DNA of 47,573 nucleotides from Betaproteobacteria bacterium (lineage in GTDB: Bacteria; Pseudomonadota; Gammaproteobacteria; Burkholderiales; Burkholderiaceae_D): assembly GCA_016868055.1 (NCBI GenBank), contig VGHX01000013.1:1-47573 (forward strand). The letters are read 5' to 3'. Position 1 is the first letter of the stretch. Each line of letters opens with the position of its first letter. The notes under the pieces were generated by a model that saw only the letters and a program-made list of their open reading frames with translations, had not been told where the DNA came from and did no database searches. The translations under genes and the position numbers were made by a program. Shown here one piece after another: positions 28,678-38,612 of this stretch.

Positions 28678-28995
28678 ATGAGCACTCCGTCTGATCATCA
28701 GGATAGCCACCGACTCGCAGACCAAATCGCCTACGATCCCAACAACTTGTTGGACTCGCTGATCGAGAAGCTGCATTTAAAAAATGATGCTGCGTTATCG
28801 CGAGCGCCAGAGGTGGCGCCACCCGTGATCAGTAAAATTCGTCATCGTCGCTTACCGGTCGGTGCATCACTCTTAATTCGCATGCACGAGGTCAGTGATC
28901 TCTCAATACGAGAGTTGCGGGTACTGATGGGAGATCGCTGCGAAAAATTTCGCATTAGCGACAAGCAATTCAAGCCAAAACCTGCAACCCACTAA
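28678..28995 (+). CDS. Small conserved helix-turn-helix-like protein
   Basis: A 105-residue cytoplasmic protein. The central part, LLDSLIEKLHLKNDAALSRAPEVAPPVISKIRHRRLPVG, has the length and residue pattern of a Cro/CI-type helix-turn-helix with APPVISKIRHRRL as recognition helix, followed by LSIRELRVLMGDR. Similar proteins occur in Burkholderiales; no target is known to me. Only a weak ribosome binding site (GGAA) is visible. Its 3' end abuts the 105-bp repeat array. Confidence 0.68.
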   Translation: MSTPSDHQDSHRLADQIAYDPNNLLDSLIEKLHLKNDAALSRAPEVAPPVISKIRHRRLPVGASLLIRMHEVSDLSIRELRVLMGDRCEKFRISDKQFKPKPATH

Positions 28996-29009
28996 ATTTG
29001 GTGGGCGAT

Positions 29010-29300
29010 GGCTAGGTGGGGCTGACGAAGACAGTACTCGACGGACGGCGAGGCAGCACCAACAACGCCAGCGAGTTTCTGAATCGACGTCGGAGCGGCG
29101 AAGCAACAGGATGATTACTGCGTAGGACTGACGAAGATAGCAATCGACGTACGGCGCGGCAGCACCAACACGGCAGCGAGTTTCTGAATCGACGTCGGAG
29201 CGGCGTAGCAAAAGGGCGCTGGCTAGGCGGGGCTGACGAAGACAGTACTCGACGTACGGCGAGGCAGCACCAACAACGCCAGCGCCCTTTTGCTACGTCG
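29010..29300. repeat. Tandem array, 2.7 copies of a ~105-bp unit
   Basis: Three successive copies start near 29012, 29118 and 29223, with spacing of 106 and 105 bases measured on CTGACGAAG (29022, 29128, 29233). Each copy has an imperfect palindrome (CTGACGAAGACAG ... GTAC ... GGCAGCACC). Copies 1 and 2 also share GAGTTTCTGAATCGACGTCG; copy 3 lacks it. The array fills the space between the HTH-like gene and cysM. A minus-strand frame across it only reflects the repeats. Confidence 0.9.
29204..29297. repeat. 20-bp perfect inverted repeat, 54-bp spacer
   Basis: The arm at 29204-29223 is the exact reverse complement of 29278-29297. The spacer is the third copy of the palindromic core. The right arm ends 5 bases from the cysM stop, so the RNA of cysM would end in a large hairpin; no T-tract follows, so a simple terminator is doubtful. 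Confidence 0.9.
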
Positions 29301-29301
29301 A

Positions 29302-30204
29302 TTACGCTGGGAAGACGCCGGTGGAGAGATACCTATCCCCCCGATCACACACGATAAACACAATCACCGCGTTCTCAACCGTCATTGCAATACGCAGCGC
29401 AACTTCGCACGCGCCTGCAGCAGATATTCCTGCGAAAATTCCCTCTTCAATCGCCATCCGACGCGCCATCTGCTCGGCGACTGCCTGACTCACACTCTCG
29501 ACCTGGTCTACTCGGGTGCGATCAAAAATTTTGGGTAAATACGCCTCTGGCCATTTGCGGATGCCGGGAATTTGAGAGCCATCTTCGGGCTGCGCGCCTA
29601 TGATGCGAATCGCCGGATTTTTTTCTTTCAAATAGCTTGAGACACCCATGATGGTGCCGGTGGTGCCCATGGCGCTGACAAAATGTGTCACCTTGCCTTC
29701 GGTGTCTCGCCATATCTCAGGGCCGGTGGTCTCGTAGTGAGCGCGTGGGTTATCGGGGTTAGCGAACTGATCGAGGATTTTTCCTTTGCCCTCGCGCTGC
29801 ATCTGATCGGCTAGATCACGCGCATATTCCATACCGCCGGTTTTCGGCGTGAGCACGATCTCAGCGCCGTAGGCTGCCATGCTTTGGCGGCGCTCAAGGC
29901 TCAGATTTTCTGGCATCAGCAAAATCATGCGATAACCCTTCATCGCTGCTGCCATCGCAAGCGCAATACCTGTATTGCCGCTGGTCGCTTCGATCAGCGT
30001 GTCGCCTGGCTTGATCTCACCGCGCTCTTCGGCGCCGCGAATCATTGCAAGCGCTGGACGGTCTTTCACCGAACCTGCCGGGTTATTACCTTCGAGCTTG
30101 CCCAGGATGATGTTGTTACGCCGCGCGATTTCTTCACCCGGCAAGCGCCTGAGCTGCGCCAGCGGCGTGTTACCTACGAGATCTTCGATCGATTGAAATG
30201 ACAT
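29302..30204 (-). CDS. cysM: Cysteine synthase B (O-acetylserine sulfhydrylase B)
   Basis: A 300-residue PLP enzyme: EGNNPAGSVKDR with the PLP-binding Lys near residue 46, TSGNTGIALAM, and the phosphate-binding SAMGTTGTIMG. GAQPEDGSQIPGIRKWPEAYLP matches CysM rather than CysK, and CysM can use thiosulfate. ATG 30204 gives MSFQSIEDLVGNTPL, the normal start. Confidence 0.95.
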   Translation of the reverse strand: MSFQSIEDLVGNTPLAQLRRLPGEEIARRNNIILGKLEGNNPAGSVKDRPALAMIRGAEERGEIKPGDTLIEATSGNTGIALAMAAAMKGYRMILLMPENLSLERRQSMAAYGAEIVLTPKTGGMEYARDLADQMQREGKGKILDQFANPDNPRAHYETTGPEIWRDTEGKVTHFVSAMGTTGTIMGVSSYLKEKNPAIRIIGAQPEDGSQIPGIRKWPEAYLPKIFDRTRVDQVESVSQAVAEQMARRMAIEEGIFAGISAAGACEVALRIAMTVENAVIVFIVCDRGDRYLSTGVFPA

Positions 30205-30295
30205 GGCGATAGTTTGCTGACAGCAAAGTAAACCGCCATTGTAGTGGAAACACCCATTTTGCTGCGGCTACCGAGGGTAGCCGCGCACTACGCGA

Positions 30296-30700
30296 CTACT
30301 TGCCGGTTGCAGGCTTTTCGGTAGCTTTATCAGTAGCTTTGTCAGCAGCCTTATCCTCTGCCTTGTCAGCCGATTTAACCGTGCCCTTGTCACCTGATTT
30401 ACCGGCTTTAGCAGCTGCAGATGCGCCTTCATAGCTCTTGCCATTGACGGTTAGACCGGCTGCGGAGAGCTTGACTGCATTACGCGAACCCACCCCTTTC
30501 ACGCGACGCTCGAGGTCGGCCCAATCCTTGAAGTTTCCGTCTTTTTCACGCTCAGCAAGAATTGCTTTCGAGGTAGCGGGTCCCACACCGGTGATACTGT
30601 CAAGGGCCGCCTGATCGGCGCTATTGACATCGACCGCTGCGAACACCGAACCTGCAAACATCAGCAGCGCAAGCGTTGGTAACCAGAATTTTTTCAGCAT
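30296..30700 (-). CDS. ComEA-like helix-hairpin-helix exported protein
   Basis: A 134-residue protein: signal peptide to about residue 21 (LLMFAGSVFA), then the ComEA helix-hairpin-helix unit VDVNSADQAALDSITGVGPATSKAILAER, a second hairpin RRVKGVGSRNAVKLSAAG, and a low-complexity tail of DKA(A/T)DK-type repeats. ComEA-type domains bind DNA in the periplasm during natural transformation, but many short homologues are untested. The Lys/Asp/Ala tail may be a DNA- or envelope-interacting extension. Located between lapB and cysM as in Burkholderiales. Confidence 0.88.
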   Translation of the reverse strand: MLKKFWLPTLALLMFAGSVFAAVDVNSADQAALDSITGVGPATSKAILAEREKDGNFKDWADLERRVKGVGSRNAVKLSAAGLTVNGKSYEGASAAAKAGKSGDKGTVKSADKAEDKAADKATDKATEKPATGK

Positions 30701-30829
30701 GAGTGACTCCGCGTTAAGTTGAATAAAGATGCAGTCGAGAAGTCTCTCGACCGCGGCAACATTAAACGCGAGGAATGCGGAATAAAACGTGAAAGACAGG
30801 ATGATTATTTTGCATTGTGCGGTGATAGG

Positions 30830-32011
30830 TCATGCCTGACCCATCACCGACAAATCTTCGGTACGCCTGGGCGCGTAACTCGCCCACTGACTGCAGCCTG
30901 GGCAGTGCCAGTAAAACTGTCTTGACTTAAAGCCACAATAGCCGCACTGATACCGGCCCAGCTTTTGTGCATAGCCGCCGACGAGACTTTTTACGAGCGA
31001 CAACTCAGCCAATCGCTCAGGCGGCGCATGCATTAGTCGTGCTTCGATCAATTTATCAAGACCGAGAAGGGTTGGTGTACGACGCAACTCATCACTGACT
31101 AATTGATTTGCCGCGTCGGCACCGTCGAGTTCGAGTACAGCGCGGAACACCACCTCGAGCAAATCCATCGACGGGGCCTCAAGAAGATAACCGCGAAGCA
31201 GGTTAAGACCTTCACGTACACGGCCGACGCTACGAAAACCCTGCAGCAACCGCTGCGCTACTAAACCGACGTGCGCAGCGCTCTGCTGCTCGACCCGGCG
31301 CCACGTGCGTAATGCAGCCTCCGTGTCGCCCTTAGCCAGCAAGGCATCGCCGTACAACAAGGTGGCACGTACATTATTGCGGTCATAGGCCAGTGCCTTA
31401 TCCAAGGTAGCCAACGCCGCATCAGGATTAACATGCACAAGCTCATCCTGTGCTATTTCACAGTGAAACTGTGCGATCTCTTTTTGGTAGGCACCTGCAC
31501 CCGATGTTTGCAGCACCAGTGCGGCGTCGATCGCGCGACGCCATTCCTTCTCGCGCTGATAAATCTCCAAGAGCGCGCGGCTGGCTTGGGGTGAAAATTG
31601 TGTTCCTGTCAGCTGATGAAAGGTTTCTTCGGCTCGGTCAAGCAGTCCGGCTTTGAGATAGTCCTGACCAAGCTCGAAACGCGCTTGTGCACTCATCTCT
31701 GAAGACAGATCTGCACGCGCTAGTAGGTTTTGATGCACTCGTACCGCGCGCTCAATATCACCTCGCCGACGAAACAATTTACCGAGGGCGAAATGCAGCT
31801 CAGCAGTTTCCGGGTCTAGCCGAGCAATCTCGACAAACGCGTCAATCGCTTTATCGGGATCGTCATCAAGCAAGGCATTCAGTCCTTGATAGTAGCTTCG
31901 CGGCAACCGACGCGACTCTGAGATCACATGACGAATGTCAACGCGCGCAGCGATCCAACCAAGCGCAAAAAAGAAAGGGATGGAGACCAGCCACCAGACT
32001 TCGAATTCCAT
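30830..32011 (-). CDS. lapB: Lipopolysaccharide assembly protein B
   Basis: A 393-residue protein: one N-terminal membrane helix (WWLVSIPFFFALGWIAARV), about nine tetratricopeptide-like repeats (for example AELHFALGKLFRRRGDIERAVRVHQNLL), and a C-terminal rubredoxin-type metal site CGYCGFKSRQFYWHCPGC. LapB (YciM) adjusts LPS synthesis by presenting LpxC to FtsH for degradation. It follows lapA by 12 bp. Confidence 0.95.
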   Translation of the reverse strand: MEFEVWWLVSIPFFFALGWIAARVDIRHVISESRRLPRSYYQGLNALLDDDPDKAIDAFVEIARLDPETAELHFALGKLFRRRGDIERAVRVHQNLLARADLSSEMSAQARFELGQDYLKAGLLDRAEETFHQLTGTQFSPQASRALLEIYQREKEWRRAIDAALVLQTSGAGAYQKEIAQFHCEIAQDELVHVNPDAALATLDKALAYDRNNVRATLLYGDALLAKGDTEAALRTWRRVEQQSAAHVGLVAQRLLQGFRSVGRVREGLNLLRGYLLEAPSMDLLEVVFRAVLELDGADAANQLVSDELRRTPTLLGLDKLIEARLMHAPPERLAELSLVKSLVGGYAQKLGRYQCGYCGFKSRQFYWHCPGCSQWASYAPRRTEDLSVMGQA

Positions 32012-32023
32012 TCTGGCTCCTGA

Positions 32024-32347
32024 TCAGAGACCTACCTGCTCGATCAAGCTCTCCGGCGCAGGGGGCTGGCTACGCGCTTTGGCGATCTCGGCAGCAGTTT
32101 GCTTTTGCTGTTCGGCTTCGCGCCGCAGCACCAGCAGCTCGCGGCGGTAACGCAACACCGTACCGGTCATGGCAAGCACACCCATCACCAAGCCCAACAA
32201 CAGAAAACCCAGCAGCAGGAGTATCAAAGGCGAACTAGCTTTGGCGTTCCAGAACAGATTGAGCACAACCTCATCGGTATTCTTCAATGCAAAATCAAAG
32301 AACACAATGAAGAGCGCGATCGACAGCACTCGACCCAAGAGTTTCAT
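32024..32347 (-). CDS. lapA: Lipopolysaccharide assembly protein A (DUF1049)
   Basis: A 107-residue inner-membrane protein with two helices (VLSIALFIVFFDFALKN and LILLLLGFLLLGLVMGVLAM) and a cytoplasmic coiled tail (RYRRELLVLRREAEQQKQ). Typical LapA, partner of LapB. ATG 32347 has GGAGCG upstream. Confidence 0.93.
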   Translation of the reverse strand: MKLLGRVLSIALFIVFFDFALKNTDEVVLNLFWNAKASSPLILLLLGFLLLGLVMGVLAMTGTVLRYRRELLVLRREAEQQKQTAAEIAKARSQPPAPESLIEQVGL

Positions 32348-32379
32348 CGTCGCGCTCCTTGTGCCAATAAATACGCTGA

Positions 32380-32685
32380 TCAGTCGTCATGGATCGGTTG
32401 CCCGACCATAGCATCGACTCGCTCGCGCAACTCCTTGCCCGCCTTGAAATGCGGCACTCGTTTACCCGGCACCACCACCGTTTCGCCAGACTTCGGGTTA
32501 CGCCCGATGCGTGGCGGACGGCTGTTGGTCGCAAAGCTGCCGAAACCACGAATCTCGATACGCTGACCCGCGATCAGCGCATCGGTCATCGCGTCCAGCA
32601 GCGTCTTGACCGTGAAATCCGCATCCTTGGCTACCAGTTGCGGATAACGCTCGGCCAGACGGGCGATCAGCTCCGACTTGGTCAT
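32380..32685 (-). CDS. ihfB: Integration host factor subunit beta
   Basis: A 101-residue HU/IHF-fold protein: [24 protein letters not shown], and the DNA-binding arm [22 protein letters not shown]. It bends DNA as a heterodimer with IhfA. ATG 32685 is the family start; an in-frame TTG lies two codons upstream. Follows rpsA by 13 bp, the conserved rpsA-ihfB-lapA-lapB order. Confidence 0.95.
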   Translation of the reverse strand: MTKSELIARLAERYPQLVAKDADFTVKTLLDAMTDALIAGQRIEIRGFGSFATNSRPPRIGRNPKSGETVVVPGKRVPHFKAGKELRERVDAMVGQPIHDD

Positions 32686-32698
32686 CGGCAAGGCCTAC

Positions 32699-34405
32699 TT
32701 AGCTCTTGGTGTCGAGCTTGGCTTTCAGCAGCGCACCCAGGCTGGTGGTGCCCGATGCGGCAGCGGAGTCGCTGGACATCTTCTGCATCGCATCCTGCGT
32801 CTCTGCGTTGTCTTTCGCCTTGATCGAGAGCTGGATACTGCGCGCCTTACGATCAATATTTATCACCATGGCCTCGACCGTATCACCGACCTTCAAGTGG
32901 GTGCTGGCATCTTCCACGCGGTCACGCGAGATTTCTGACGCACGCAGATAGCCCTCGACCTCTTCCGCCAGGTTGATCACAGCGCCTTTTGGCTCAACCG
33001 CTTTCACCACGCCGTGCACCAGCGCGCCCTTGTCGTTCATCGCGCAGTAGTTGTTGAATGGGTCACCTTCGAGCTGCTTGACACCCAGCGAGACACGCTC
33101 GCGCTCGACATCAATCGCCAGCACAACCGCCTCGAGCTCGTCACCCTTCTTGAAACGGCGCACCGCTTCTTCGCCCGTCTCGCTCCATGAGAGATCAGAC
33201 AGGTGAACGAGACCATCAATGTTGCCCGCCAGTCCGATGAATACGCCAAAGTCGGTGATCGACTTGATAGCGCCTCTGACCTTATCGCCCTTCTTGTGCG
33301 ACATGGCAAAGTCATCCCAAGGATTAGCCTTGCACTGCTTCATACCGAGACTGATACGGCGGCGATCTTCGTCGATCTCCAGCACCATGACTTCGACCTC
33401 GTCACCCAGCTGCACCACTTTTGAAGGTGCAACGTTTTTGTTGGTCCAATCCATCTCGGAGACGTGTACCAGACCTTCGATACCCTGCTCGACTTCAACG
33501 AATGCGCCGTAGTCGGTGAGGTTAGTGACTTTGCCGAACAGGCGTGTGCCTTGCGGGTAGCGACGTGACAGGCCAGTCCAAGGGTCGTCGCCGAGCTGCT
33601 TGACGCCCAGCGAAACACGGTTCTTTTCCTGATCGTACTTGAGCACTTTGGCGGTGATTTCCTGGCCAACAGTGAGTACCTCGGAAGGATGACGCACACG
33701 ACGCCATGCCAGATCGGTGATGTGCAGCAGACCATCGATACCGCCCAGGTCCACGAACGCGCCGTAGTCGGTGATGTTCTTCACTACGCCGTTGACGATG
33801 GTGCCCTCTTTCAGAGTTTCCATCAGCTTGGCGCGCTCTTCGCCCATCGAGGCCTCAACTACTGCACGACGCGACAGCACGACGTTGTTGCGCTTGCGGT
33901 CGAGCTTGATGACCTTGAACTCCATGGTCTTGCCTTCGTACGGCGTGGTGTCTTTGATCGGACGTGTATCGACCAGTGAGCCGGGCAAGAAGGCACGGAT
34001 GCCGTTGGTAAGCACGGTGAGACCGCCTTTGACCTTGCCACTGACAGTGCCCGTGACGAGTTCGCCAGATTCCATCGCTTTCTCAAGCGCGAGCCACGAG
34101 GCGAGGCGCTTGGCCTTGTCACGCGAGAGGATGGTATCGCCGAAACCGTTTTCCAGCGACTCGATGGCAACGGAGACGAAATCGCCTACATTGACTTCGA
34201 TCTCGCCGCTGTCATTTTTGAATTCATCGATCGGAATAAATGCTTCAGACTTCAAGCCTGCGTTCACGATCACAAAGTTATGGTCAATGCGGACGACTTC
34301 CGCAGAGATGACCTCTCCCGAGCGCATATCCTGGCGGGTCAAAGATTCCTGAAATAGTGCAGCAAAGCTTTCGCCGGACACGGGAGTTTGGGTAGCAGTA
34401 GACAT
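32699..34405 (-). CDS. rpsA: 30S ribosomal protein S1
   Basis: 568 residues with six S1 RNA-binding repeats, seen in the recurring G-x-V-x-x-I-T-D-Y/F-G-A/V-F-V/I strands (for example [45 protein letters not shown]). Repeats 1-2 dock on the ribosome, 3-6 bind mRNA. Its 130-base leader after cmk is where S1 autoregulation acts in other bacteria; the sequence there is not diagnostic. Confidence 0.97.
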   Translation of the reverse strand: MSTATQTPVSGESFAALFQESLTRQDMRSGEVISAEVVRIDHNFVIVNAGLKSEAFIPIDEFKNDSGEIEVNVGDFVSVAIESLENGFGDTILSRDKAKRLASWLALEKAMESGELVTGTVSGKVKGGLTVLTNGIRAFLPGSLVDTRPIKDTTPYEGKTMEFKVIKLDRKRNNVVLSRRAVVEASMGEERAKLMETLKEGTIVNGVVKNITDYGAFVDLGGIDGLLHITDLAWRRVRHPSEVLTVGQEITAKVLKYDQEKNRVSLGVKQLGDDPWTGLSRRYPQGTRLFGKVTNLTDYGAFVEVEQGIEGLVHVSEMDWTNKNVAPSKVVQLGDEVEVMVLEIDEDRRRISLGMKQCKANPWDDFAMSHKKGDKVRGAIKSITDFGVFIGLAGNIDGLVHLSDLSWSETGEEAVRRFKKGDELEAVVLAIDVERERVSLGVKQLEGDPFNNYCAMNDKGALVHGVVKAVEPKGAVINLAEEVEGYLRASEISRDRVEDASTHLKVGDTVEAMVINIDRKARSIQLSIKAKDNAETQDAMQKMSSDSAAASGTTSLGALLKAKLDTKS

Positions 34406-34535
34406 AGATAATGAGTGTTAACCAACCGGGTGAAACCCAAGCTGGGTTAGGTTTTTCAACGCCCCGCTCTGCGTTGCGCAGTGCGAGACACCAAGTAGGA
34501 GGCCGGATTGGCGGTTTGCCGCGCGACCTTCCTTG

Positions 34536-35210
34536 TTACGTACCAGCCCGGTGATGCCACCAGTCCAGCACCTGCGCCACTGACTGCTCGATCGTTAGTT
34601 CCGACGTCTCCAGCCAGTGGGCATCCTCGGCGGGCTTCAAAGGCGCTACGGCGCGCTCGGTATCGCGCGCGTCACGTTCCTTCAAATCCTGCGAAAGGGC
34701 GAACATGTTAGCAGGAAATCCTTTTTCAATCAATTGCTTATACCTTCGCTCCGCGCGTGCCTGGACGCTCGCCGTCAGGAACACCTTGAGCGTCGCATCC
34801 GGGAAGATCACCGTGCCCATGTCGCGGCCATCCGCCACCAAGCCAGGCGGCTGCCGAAACCCATGCTGCAACTCAACCAAGGCTGCGCGCACTGCCGGCA
34901 GCGCCGCGATTTTGGAGGCGGCGTTGCCAATGGCTTCCTGCCGGATAGCGTCTTGGACTGCTCGGCCTGCCAGCAGAATCCGCTCGCCTTCAAATTTCAC
35001 CGGCAGCGACCGTGCCAATGTGGCAATGGCACCGGCGTCGTCCAGCGCCAGTTCAGCTTCCAGTGCAGACAAGGCGGTCAGGCGGTACAGCGCACCCGAA
35101 TCCAGCAAGGCGAATCCCAGCGCTTCGGCCACCCGGCTCGCCACGGTGCCCTTGCCGGAGGCGGTCGGGCCATCAATCGTGATTACCGGAATCAAGCTGG
35201 TCTCAGTCAC
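34536..35210 (-). CDS. cmk: Cytidylate kinase
   Basis: A 224-residue P-loop kinase: [11 protein letters not shown] near residue 15, [23 protein letters not shown], and the lid arginines in [13 protein letters not shown]. It phosphorylates CMP and dCMP. The start is a GTG at 35210, six bases after the aroA stop, so it is coupled to aroA; no better start keeps the P-loop strand. Confidence 0.95.
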   Translation of the reverse strand: MTETSLIPVITIDGPTASGKGTVASRVAEALGFALLDSGALYRLTALSALEAELALDDAGAIATLARSLPVKFEGERILLAGRAVQDAIRQEAIGNAASKIAALPAVRAALVELQHGFRQPPGLVADGRDMGTVIFPDATLKVFLTASVQARAERRYKQLIEKGFPANMFALSQDLKERDARDTERAVAPLKPAEDAHWLETSELTIEQSVAQVLDWWHHRAGT

Positions 35211-35216
35211 ACTGTT

Positions 35217-36536
35217 TCAGTCACGCTGCGCGATACGCGCGAACGCGTCGAAGTAATCCGGGAACGTTTTGGCAACGCACTGCGGGTCGTTAATGCGCAC
35301 CGTGGTGCCATCGCGCAGCGCGCCGTTCAATGAGGCCAGCGAAAAGCACATCGCCATGCGGTGATCATCATAGGTGTCGATCGCGGCAGGCTGTAATACG
35401 ATCGGCGGCGTTACCCGCAGATAGTCTTCGCCCTCCTCAATCAGCGCGCCCAGCTTGCGCAGCTCGGTCGCCATCGCTGTCAATCGATCGGTTTCTTTCA
35501 CTCGCCAACTCGCAATATTGCGCAGCGTGCTGGTACCGTCAGCGTAGAGCGCAGCAACCGCGATTGTCATCGCTGCATCGGGAATGTGATTGAAGTCGGC
35601 ATCAATCGCTTTCAATACACCGGTTGATTTTGTTTCGATCCAGTTGTCACCCATGGTCACCTCAGCCCCCATCTGCTGCAAGGCCTCGACAAATCGCACG
35701 TCACCTTGGATGCTGGCGCGCCCCACGCCCTCGACACGCACCGGGCCACCCGCAATTGCACCGGCTGCTAGAAAATAAGAGGCAGATGAAGCGTCACCTT
35801 CAACATGAATCACACCCGGACTTTGAAACATCTGGCCGGCGGCAATGTTGAACGCGGCCCAGCCCTCTCGCTCAACCTGAATACCAAATCGCGCCAGCAA
35901 ATTGAGCGTGATTTCAATGTACGGCTTGGATATCAATTCGCCGATCACCTCGATCGTCAAAGACTGCTCGCGAGCGATGAGGGGGGACGCCATCAATAGC
36001 GCGGTCAGGAACTGGCTGGAGACATTGCCGCGAACTTGCATATGCTGCGGGCGACAATGACCACGATGAATATGCAGCGGCGGGAAACCCGGGTTACCGG
36101 TGTAATCAATGCGCGCACCTGCAGCGTTCAGCGCATCCACCAGATCACCAATCGGTCGCTCATGCATGCGCGCCACGCCATGCACCGTGTAATCGCCACC
36201 AATCGCGGCGAGCGCCGCAGTCAGGGGACGAATTGCGGTGCCCGCATTGCCCATGAACAGATCTGCCGAGTACACCGGCAGTGTGCCGGCGGTACCGGTG
36301 ACTGAAAAATCCTGGCTCTCACCCTGCTGCACCCAACGCACACCCAGTTTTTGTAGTGCCGTCAGCATGACATGCGTGTCGTCGGAGGCCAGCAACGATT
36401 TGATCTCGGTCGTGCCTTCAGCCAGTGCAGCCAGCAGCAAAATCCGGTTCGAGATGCTCTTTGAACCCGGCAGCTTGACAACCCCATGCGCGCGCTGGAT
36501 CGGCTGCAAATCAAGATGATGTGGGTAGTGCCTCAT
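35217..36536 (-). CDS. aroA: 3-phosphoshikimate 1-carboxyvinyltransferase (EPSP synthase)
   Basis: 439 residues: [20 protein letters not shown] near residue 22 (phosphoenolpyruvate and shikimate-phosphate binding) and [17 protein letters not shown], the class I loop with Gly and Pro as in E. coli AroA. It makes EPSP in the shikimate pathway. Its ATG overlaps the tyrA stop by one base (TAATG). Confidence 0.97.
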   Translation of the reverse strand: MRHYPHHLDLQPIQRAHGVVKLPGSKSISNRILLLAALAEGTTEIKSLLASDDTHVMLTALQKLGVRWVQQGESQDFSVTGTAGTLPVYSADLFMGNAGTAIRPLTAALAAIGGDYTVHGVARMHERPIGDLVDALNAAGARIDYTGNPGFPPLHIHRGHCRPQHMQVRGNVSSQFLTALLMASPLIAREQSLTIEVIGELISKPYIEITLNLLARFGIQVEREGWAAFNIAAGQMFQSPGVIHVEGDASSASYFLAAGAIAGGPVRVEGVGRASIQGDVRFVEALQQMGAEVTMGDNWIETKSTGVLKAIDADFNHIPDAAMTIAVAALYADGTSTLRNIASWRVKETDRLTAMATELRKLGALIEEGEDYLRVTPPIVLQPAAIDTYDDHRMAMCFSLASLNGALRDGTTVRINDPQCVAKTFPDYFDAFARIAQRD

Positions 36537-37477
36537 TAGTCGCCACCTTGCTCATAGGTACGCACCTGCTCAGCAGCTTCGATCGCAGCAATCCAGGCTT
36601 GCCTGGCCGATTGTGCGCGCGCATAGACCTGCTCCAACGCGGCGCCATCCGCTGCTACGAGCAGTGCGCGTAATGACGATAACTGTGCGGCGTAGGCGTC
36701 CAGCTCTGCCAGTAATGCCGTTCTGTTTGCCAATGAAATATCGCGCCACATTTCGGGCGAAGAACCTGCAATTCGCGTGAAGTCACGAAAACCGCTGGCC
36801 GCATATTGAAACAGCCGATCTGCATTTTTGCGCGCGGCAATGTCATCGACTAATGCATAGGCAAGCAGATGCGGTAGATGGCTCACTGCGGCGAACACTG
36901 CATCATGTTCATCGGCACTCAGATGATGAACATGCGCGCCACAAAGTTGCCAGGCGCTAGCCACCATCGCAACGCTTTCAGGAGCGTTTTCGGGCAATGC
37001 AGTCAACACGACTTTCTTGCCTTGGTAGAGCTCGGACAACGCAGCCTCGGGGCCATTTTGTTCACGCCCAGCGATCGGATGACCCGGTACAAATTGCGCA
37101 ATCTTGTCACCGAGCGCTGGACGCGCTGCTTGCACCACATCGCTTTTGGTACTACCGGCATCGGTGACCACCGTTCCGGCTTTTAGGTGCGGCGCGAGTT
37201 CGCGCAACAATGCCTCGGTCTGTGCCACCGGCGCTGCGATCAGAACCAGATCAGCACCCGCCACTGAAGACGCATCACCAATTGCGTCAATGATGCCAAG
37301 TGATTGCGCGCGCCGTAAAGTCTCCGCACGCCGGCCCACGCCGATCACCTGCTTGACGGCATTCGCCCGCTTCAAGGCAAGTGCAAACGAGCCGCCAATC
37401 AAACCGACACCGAAGATAACAATGCGATTCAAAGACGGCACGGAAGTTGGTAAGGAGCTTTGCATCGACAATGCCAT
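36536..37477 (-). CDS. tyrA: Prephenate dehydrogenase
   Basis: 313 residues: NAD motif [14 protein letters not shown] near residue 23, [10 protein letters not shown], and the GHPIAGRE prephenate-binding segment. It oxidises prephenate to 4-hydroxyphenylpyruvate for tyrosine. Monofunctional, with no chorismate mutase domain; chorismate mutase is on PheA here. Second of the overlapping hisC-tyrA-aroA-cmk run. Confidence 0.95.
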   Translation of the reverse strand: MALSMQSSLPTSVPSLNRIVIFGVGLIGGSFALALKRANAVKQVIGVGRRAETLRRAQSLGIIDAIGDASSVAGADLVLIAAPVAQTEALLRELAPHLKAGTVVTDAGSTKSDVVQAARPALGDKIAQFVPGHPIAGREQNGPEAALSELYQGKKVVLTALPENAPESVAMVASAWQLCGAHVHHLSADEHDAVFAAVSHLPHLLAYALVDDIAARKNADRLFQYAASGFRDFTRIAGSSPEMWRDISLANRTALLAELDAYAAQLSSLRALLVAADGAALEQVYARAQSARQAWIAAIEAAEQVRTYEQGGD

Positions 37478-37488
37478 TTAACCCGGTA

Positions 37489-38592
37489 TCAGCCGAGTAC
37501 GGTCTTTAGCGCATCAATAAAAGCCACATTCTCATTTGGCAGGCCGATGGAAACCCGCAACCACTGCGGCAAGCCATAGTTACCAACGGGACGCACGATG
37601 ACGCCTTTTTTCAGCAGCTCAAGGTTGACACGCGCACCCGCGCCGTCATCATCACCGGCGCGGAATAAAACAAAGTTGCCATACGAGGGCACATATTCAA
37701 TACCCATCTGAGTGAATGCCTCAGTGAGCTGGCGGTAACCATCTGCATTGAGCCGTGCGCTTTTCTGCAAATAGGCATCGTCGTTCAACACCGCAACCGC
37801 AGCCGCTTGCGCCAGCGAGTTCACATTGAACGGCTGACGAATACGATTAAGCAGATCGGTCAGCCCGGGTTGCGCGATACCGAACCCGACACGCAAACCG
37901 GCCAACCCATAGGCTTTTGAAAAAGTGCGCGAAACAATCAGGTTCGGGTATTGCCGCACCCACGCCAGCGCATCGTAACGAAGCTCAGCGGGAAGGTATT
38001 CGGTATACGCCTCATCCAGCACCACCACTACCGATGCAGGCACTCGCTTGAGTAGCGTAGCGATCTGCTCACCGCCGACGATGGTACCGGTCGGGTTATT
38101 GGGATTAGCGACGAACAGTAACTTCGTGTCGGGCGCGATCGCATTAGCCATCGCATCAAGGTCATGCCCGAAATTTTTCGCTGGCACGACGATAGCGTGC
38201 GCGCCGACGGCTTGTGTCGCCAACGGGTACACAGCGAAAGAGTACTGTGAGTACACCACTGATTGACCCGGCTGTACCAGCGCGCGCGCTGCCAGCTCAA
38301 GGATATCGTTGCTGCCGTTGCCGAGCGTGATCCAATCGGTTGGCACATCGAATTTTTTCGAAATCGCGCCTTTGAGATCAAAGCCATTCGAGTCCGGGTA
38401 GCGGGCCAGTTCCGCAAAGGCCTGTTGCATGGCACACTGCGATGATTCAGGAATACCGAGCGGGTTCTCGTTGGAAGCCAACTTGACGATAGCAGCTTCA
38501 TCGAGGCCGAATTCGCGCGCAACTTCGGCGATGGGCTTACCGCCTTGGTAAGGCGCAATCGCGCGAACATAATCTGGGCCAAAGTTGGTCAT
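37489..38592 (-). CDS. hisC: Histidinol-phosphate aminotransferase (aromatic-operon HisC)
   Basis: 367 residues, PLP class II fold: KLASNENPLG near residue 38, PNNPTG, DEAYTEY, and SRTFSKAYGLAGLRVGF with the PLP lysine. Placed between pheA and tyrA it is the copy that in relatives can also transaminate aromatic keto acids; substrate range cannot be read from sequence. Confidence 0.93.
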   Translation of the reverse strand: MTNFGPDYVRAIAPYQGGKPIAEVAREFGLDEAAIVKLASNENPLGIPESSQCAMQQAFAELARYPDSNGFDLKGAISKKFDVPTDWITLGNGSNDILELAARALVQPGQSVVYSQYSFAVYPLATQAVGAHAIVVPAKNFGHDLDAMANAIAPDTKLLFVANPNNPTGTIVGGEQIATLLKRVPASVVVVLDEAYTEYLPAELRYDALAWVRQYPNLIVSRTFSKAYGLAGLRVGFGIAQPGLTDLLNRIRQPFNVNSLAQAAAVAVLNDDAYLQKSARLNADGYRQLTEAFTQMGIEYVPSYGNFVLFRAGDDDGAGARVNLELLKKGVIVRPVGNYGLPQWLRVSIGLPNENVAFIDALKTVLG

Positions 38593-38612
38593 GGCAAAAT
38601 CATCCGGTGAAT

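Noticed and set aside
28903-29211. Minus-strand 102-codon frame through the 105-bp repeats
   Set aside because: Its internal repetition (RRSDVDSETR twice) just mirrors the DNA repeat; no start signal, and it overlaps the HTH-like gene end.
29010-29300. CRISPR array
   Set aside because: Units are about 105 bp, adjoining without unique spacers, and palindromic; this is not repeat-spacer structure.
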